Positions 23,472 to 26,583 of a stretch of DNA of 26,583 bases are shown here, piece after piece. This DNA is from an uncultured Clostridia bacterium (lineage in GTDB: Bacteria; Bacillota; Clostridia; Peptostreptococcales; Anaerovoracaceae): contig CALIXS010000011.1 in assembly GCA_938046095.1 (NCBI GenBank), positions 1 through 26,583 on the forward strand, written 5' to 3'. The notes under the pieces are model-generated. The model saw only the letters and a program-made list of their open reading frames with translations. It was not told the origin of the DNA and did not search any database. The position numbers were made by a program, and so were the translations under genes. The first letter of the stretch is position 1, and the number at the start of each line of letters is the position of its first letter.

Positions 23472-25244
23472 GTGACTTTTGCAGAAACGTTGAATCAATA
23501 CATGGATGAGCTCGGCTGTACGGCCAAAAGGCTTTCTGAGCTCAGCGGTATTTCCATGACACAGATCAGCCGTTACCGCAACGGGATTTGCGTTCCGTAT
23601 TCGGAAAGCGACGCAGTTTCTTTACTTTCCAAGGGCATCGTATATATGGCGAAGGAAAAGGGTATAACCGTAATTACAGAGGAGTATGTTGCTTACTCAC
23701 TTTCCGCTTCCGCATATTCTTCCGAATATGATTTTAATTACGATATACTAAGTCAAAACATGGACACGCTGATAAGCACACTTGGGATCAATACGACCCA
23801 TCTTTCTTTATATTGCAATCTGAACGCTTCGACAATCTCCCGTATACGCTACGGAAAACAAAAGCCGCGGGATCCATTTTGGGTAGTGCAGAGCGTAGCT
23901 CAATACACGGCGACCAACTATTTCAGCCTTTCGGATCAGAGAAGAGTTCTGGAACTGCTGGGAAGGCCAGAAGCCGTCTTTGAGAGCATCCCGGAGTATG
24001 CCCGGGCAATTCATAAATGGCTCTCCGGGGAGTCTGGGGAGGAGGTGGGGTACGGAAGCGCCGCATTAAGCATGTTGGACAGCATGGATACCTTTGACCT
24101 GAATGAATTTATGAGAACGCGTTCGATCGGAAAAGTCAGGATCCCGACGCTTCCCTTTCATATCCCCTCCACCAAAACCTATACGGGAATAAAGGGCATG
24201 GAGGATGGGATTCTCGCTTTTCTTAAAACGACAGCTCTTTCCGGGCCCTCAAGAGATGCCGTCATCTACAGTGACCACCCGATGGATCACTGCGTACAGG
24301 AATCGGATTTCCCGGAGAACTGGATGAAGGGAGTGGGCGCGGTCCTCTTAAAGGGTGTTCACATTCATATGATACACAACATCGACCGTCCGTTAAGTGA
24401 GATGATGCTTGGCCTCGAAGCATGGATGCCGGTATACATGACGGGTATGGTAACACCCTACTACTTTGACAATACACGCAATAATACACATCATCATCTG
24501 ATTATGGTATCAGGCAGCGCCGCTTTTGTCGGGGATGCGGTTGCCGGGTATCCCGAAAGCGGTAGATATGTATTTTATAAGGCAAATCACGAGGTTGCGC
24601 ATTGTCGTGCCCGGGCGGATCAGCTTCTGAGCCGTGCAAAGCCGCTGATGGAAATATACCGCGATGACAGGGCAGATGAATTCAACCGCCTGATCGACAG
24701 TGCGTTTTCCGCTTTCGGAACTTTGAAAAACCATCTGACCGCACCTCCTATGTATACGATCGGGGATGATCTGCTTGCGCGCATTCTGGCGCGGAACAAT
24801 ATCGGCGAAAAGGATGCCCGAATCATACGGTCGTATTCGGATCAGGCAAAGAAGCGGACAGAACGTTTTCTGAATCAGGGGAAGATTATCGAGAACGTTG
24901 CACTCTGGTCGGAAAAAGAGTTTAATGATTATCCGACAGCGCTCTCGCTGAGCGATACGTTCGGGAATGCGGATATCTTCTATACATATCAGGAGTACAG
25001 GGAACATGTGCTGGCGACGGAAAGGTTTGCCGCGGAACACAAAAATTACGAACTGCGATTTAACCGTACTCCGTATTTCCGTAATATCAGAATCGTTATC
25101 TGTGAGAACAGCTATATACTTGTGTCTAAAAGCAAGGCTCCGGCTATTCATTTTGTCATACATCACCCCAAAATGGTGAATGCCATGTCCGATCTGTTGA
25201 ATGTCCGGCAGAACAACAAAAATCAGGCAGGCAGAAGTCTTTGA
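23472..25244 (+). CDS. Large protein with two N-terminal HTH-like segments, unknown function
   Basis: The GTG at 23472 follows AAGGAG and gives a 590-residue soluble protein. Two helix-turn-helix-like segments of Cro/XRE type are visible: residues 17-38 (TAKRLSELSGISMTQISRYR) and residues 108-130 (TTHLSLYCNLNASTISRIRYG). Each has the pattern of a helix, a turn and a recognition helix with S-x-I-S-R-x-R/Y-x-G-K/I. From about residue 150 to the end I recognise no domain: the region is mixed alpha/beta, with no membrane helix, no signal peptide and no obvious catalytic motif. A histidine-rich HHH lies near 344. It is probably a DNA-binding regulator with a large sensory or effector part. Neither neighbour tells its target. 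Confidence 0.6.
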   Translation: MTFAETLNQYMDELGCTAKRLSELSGISMTQISRYRNGICVPYSESDAVSLLSKGIVYMAKEKGITVITEEYVAYSLSASAYSSEYDFNYDILSQNMDTLISTLGINTTHLSLYCNLNASTISRIRYGKQKPRDPFWVVQSVAQYTATNYFSLSDQRRVLELLGRPEAVFESIPEYARAIHKWLSGESGEEVGYGSAALSMLDSMDTFDLNEFMRTRSIGKVRIPTLPFHIPSTKTYTGIKGMEDGILAFLKTTALSGPSRDAVIYSDHPMDHCVQESDFPENWMKGVGAVLLKGVHIHMIHNIDRPLSEMMLGLEAWMPVYMTGMVTPYYFDNTRNNTHHHLIMVSGSAAFVGDAVAGYPESGRYVFYKANHEVAHCRARADQLLSRAKPLMEIYRDDRADEFNRLIDSAFSAFGTLKNHLTAPPMYTIGDDLLARILARNNIGEKDARIIRSYSDQAKKRTERFLNQGKIIENVALWSEKEFNDYPTALSLSDTFGNADIFYTYQEYREHVLATERFAAEHKNYELRFNRTPYFRNIRIVICENSYILVSKSKAPAIHFVIHHPKMVNAMSDLLNVRQNNKNQAGRSL

Positions 25245-25372
25245 CCTTTATCTGAAATCTGTCCTGATATAAAACAGAAATCTGAGAATTTTAAGGTACT
25301 GATGAGCAGCGATGCGGTGTTTATGGCTTTGTTTTCGTCAAACGCAATCACATTTGTTGTCGATATCCATAA

Positions 25373-25437
25373 AACGCAACCCTCAAACAGTCTTTATACA
25401 GTAAAATATATATTGTAATAGAGTCGAGGGGTGCGTT
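25373..25437. repeat. Inverted repeat enclosing a possible promoter
   Basis: AACGCAACCCTC at 25373-25384 faces GAGGGGTGCGTT at 25426-25437, complementary at 11 of 12 positions, followed by ATTTT. The 41-base interior is AT-rich and holds a candidate promoter for the coiled-coil/signal peptidase genes (TTTATA at 25393-25398, TAATAG at 25416-25421, 17-base spacer). It could be a terminator for the double-HTH gene or an operator framing the promoter. Confidence 0.45.
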
Positions 25438-25485
25438 ATTTTCATGTAATTTTACAGCACCAAAACGATAGAGGTAGAACCCATC

Positions 25486-25938
25486 ATGACGGAAACAGAA
25501 CTGAAGAAGATGAGTCGCAGCGAACTGCTGCAGATGCTAATTCTTCAATCTGATGAGAATACAGCACTGAAAAACAGAGTTGAAGAACTGGAAAAGCAGA
25601 TTGAAAAAAGAGAGATCCTGATAGGACAGTCGGGCTCGATAGCGGAAGCTGCACTTAAGCTCAGCGGTATCTTTGAAGCAGCCGACAGAGCCGTGGCGGA
25701 ATATCAGAACGGTATAAGGCGTCTGAATGCCGAGCAGCAAGTGTTTTTGAAAGCGAAGAGAGAAGAAGCGGAGAAGGAAGCGGCGGCCATTGTCCTCAAA
25801 GCGAAGGTGCAGGCGGACAAGAGCAGGCAGGAGGCCGAGAGGTATTGGGATAATCTGTCGATACGGCTGGAGGCTTTTTACAGAGAGCACAAGGGTTTGC
25901 AGGAGCTTCTGAACTCAACGGGCGGCATAAGGAAGTAA
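25486..25938 (+). CDS. Coiled-coil protein, unknown function
   Basis: The 150-residue soluble protein is almost wholly helical. It opens with a short SRSELLQMLILQSDEN segment and a heptad-rich coiled coil (residues about 20-45, NRVEELEKQIEKRE), then a region ALKLSGIFEAADRAVAEY, then a long charged helix rich in A, E and K (about 80-120). I do not recognise a named family. Its length and layout suggest a scaffold or adaptor. The stop overlaps the ATG of the signal peptidase gene by one base (TAATG), so the two are coupled and may work together at the membrane. No strong ribosome site precedes the ATG (GAGGTAG, about 12 bases away). Confidence 0.7.
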   Translation: MTETELKKMSRSELLQMLILQSDENTALKNRVEELEKQIEKREILIGQSGSIAEAALKLSGIFEAADRAVAEYQNGIRRLNAEQQVFLKAKREEAEKEAAAIVLKAKVQADKSRQEAERYWDNLSIRLEAFYREHKGLQELLNSTGGIRK

Positions 25939-26525
25939 TGAGAAAGAAAACAGTCACCGAAATCGCAGACAGAGAGCTTCTTGAAAAGGAGCTCGAACGT
26001 GAACGGTATAAAGGGCGGTATCGCAGCACTCTTCGCAGCACGGCATTTACGTTGACAGTGGCTGCGGCAATTGCGGTACTTACAGCGACAATCTTCATGC
26101 CGGTATTGCGCATTTACGGAAAATCGATGTCACCTACATTAAACGAGGGTGAGATCGTGGTATCACTAAAGGGAAGCGAGTTTTCGCAGGGCGATGTTGT
26201 CGGCCTGTATGTCGGAAACAAGCTGCTTGTAAAACGCGTGATAGCAGGTCCCGGCCAATGGGTGAATATAGACAGTGACGGGACGGTATACGTGGACGGC
26301 AGGAAACTGAATGAATCATATCTTACGGAAAAGGCATACGGGGATGTGAACATTGAGCTTCCGTATCAGGTCCCTGACGACAGATATTTCGTCATGGGGG
26401 ATCACAGGAGCACGTCACAGGACAGTCGCAATACGGCGGTGGGGTGCATAGCTGAGGAACAGATCGTGGGAAAGATAGTTCTTCGTATCTGGCCGCTTGA
26501 TCATATCGGATCGATAGGCGGCTGA
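25938..26525 (+). CDS. lepB: Type I signal peptidase
   Basis: The 195-residue product is a single-pass Bacillus-type signal peptidase I that removes signal peptides from secreted proteins. A charged cytoplasmic tail of about 33 residues precedes one membrane helix (about 35-57). The catalytic serine is S63 in YGKSMSPTL, the general-base lysine is K99 in LLVKRVIAGPG, and the conserved GDHRSTSQDSRN box lies near 154-165. All of boxes B, D and E are intact, so it should be active. It starts within the stop of the coiled-coil gene. The long charged N-terminal tail, with helical repeats of E and R, could bind the coiled-coil partner, but that is inference. It may be specialised for proteins encoded beyond the window. 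Confidence 0.92.
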   Translation: MRKKTVTEIADRELLEKELERERYKGRYRSTLRSTAFTLTVAAAIAVLTATIFMPVLRIYGKSMSPTLNEGEIVVSLKGSEFSQGDVVGLYVGNKLLVKRVIAGPGQWVNIDSDGTVYVDGRKLNESYLTEKAYGDVNIELPYQVPDDRYFVMGDHRSTSQDSRNTAVGCIAEEQIVGKIVLRIWPLDHIGSIGG

Positions 26526-26565
26526 ATGCCGAAAGAGATACAGTAAAATCCCGGAGGTATACAGT

Positions 26566-26583
26566 ATGAACGACATGCTCGAG
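26566..26583 (+). CDS. Start of a further gene, cut by the window edge
   Basis: CCCGGAGG ends nine bases ahead of an ATG at 26566, which opens MNDMLE before the window stops. It lies 40 bases after the signal peptidase stop and so probably belongs to the same operon. Nothing can be said about its product. Confidence 0.55.

Overview
The window looks like chromosome of an anaerobic Bacillota of the class Clostridia. Supporting signs are strong AGGAGG-type ribosome binding sites, some TTG and GTG starts, a DUF438/DUF1858 protein, a DUF1805 protein, a small CxxC protein paired with a membrane 4Fe-4S protein, and remnants typical of clostridial conjugative elements. No rRNA, tRNA or CRISPR array was seen. 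Base composition is mosaic: moderate-GC housekeeping and transport genes alternate with AT-rich accessory stretches at roughly 1-1800 and 12400-16900.

Region by region. 1-1800 is a scrap heap of mobile-element debris: a minus-strand topoisomerase III fragment, the tail of a probable subtilisin-like protease, a GNAT acetyltransferase that looks intact, and a fragment resembling a double-stranded RNA-binding domain. 1922-3481 encodes a DUF438 protein (DUF1858, DUF438, hemerythrin-like and PAS parts), followed by a terminator. 3854-4891 (minus) is an M42 aminopeptidase. 4939-5319 holds decayed coding sequence. 5364-5972 carries a CPYC thioredoxin-fold protein and a DUF1805 protein. 5973-6557 is a repeat-rich regulatory stretch leading into a complete five-gene peptide/dipeptide ABC importer (6558-12295: lipoprotein, two permeases, two ATPases), with a strong hairpin after the binding-protein gene.

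12340-17029 is an AT-rich block: a 5'-truncated IS1182-type transposase, then the glutamate:GABA antiporter and glutamate decarboxylase pair (gadC-gadB), with related GGG-CTGTCGC hairpin elements on both sides. This is probably an acquired acid-resistance cassette.

17117-19743 (minus) is a tightly overlapping operon of response regulator, histidine kinase and CPBP intramembrane protease. 19816-20905 (minus) is an overlapping pair: a 48-residue CxxC protein (20759-20905) and a polytopic 4Fe-4S protein. 21216-23388 (plus) encodes a class I/II aminotransferase and a PhzF-family isomerase, the latter apparently coupled to a nine-codon leader frame. 23472-25244 encodes a 590-residue protein with two HTH-like segments and a large unrecognised C-terminal part. 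25486-26525 is a coiled-coil protein overlapping a type I signal peptidase, and a further gene begins at 26566.

The best candidates for under-described biology are the CxxC/4Fe-4S pair, the two-component-CPBP operon next to it, the double-HTH protein, and the hairpin-bounded gadCB cassette.
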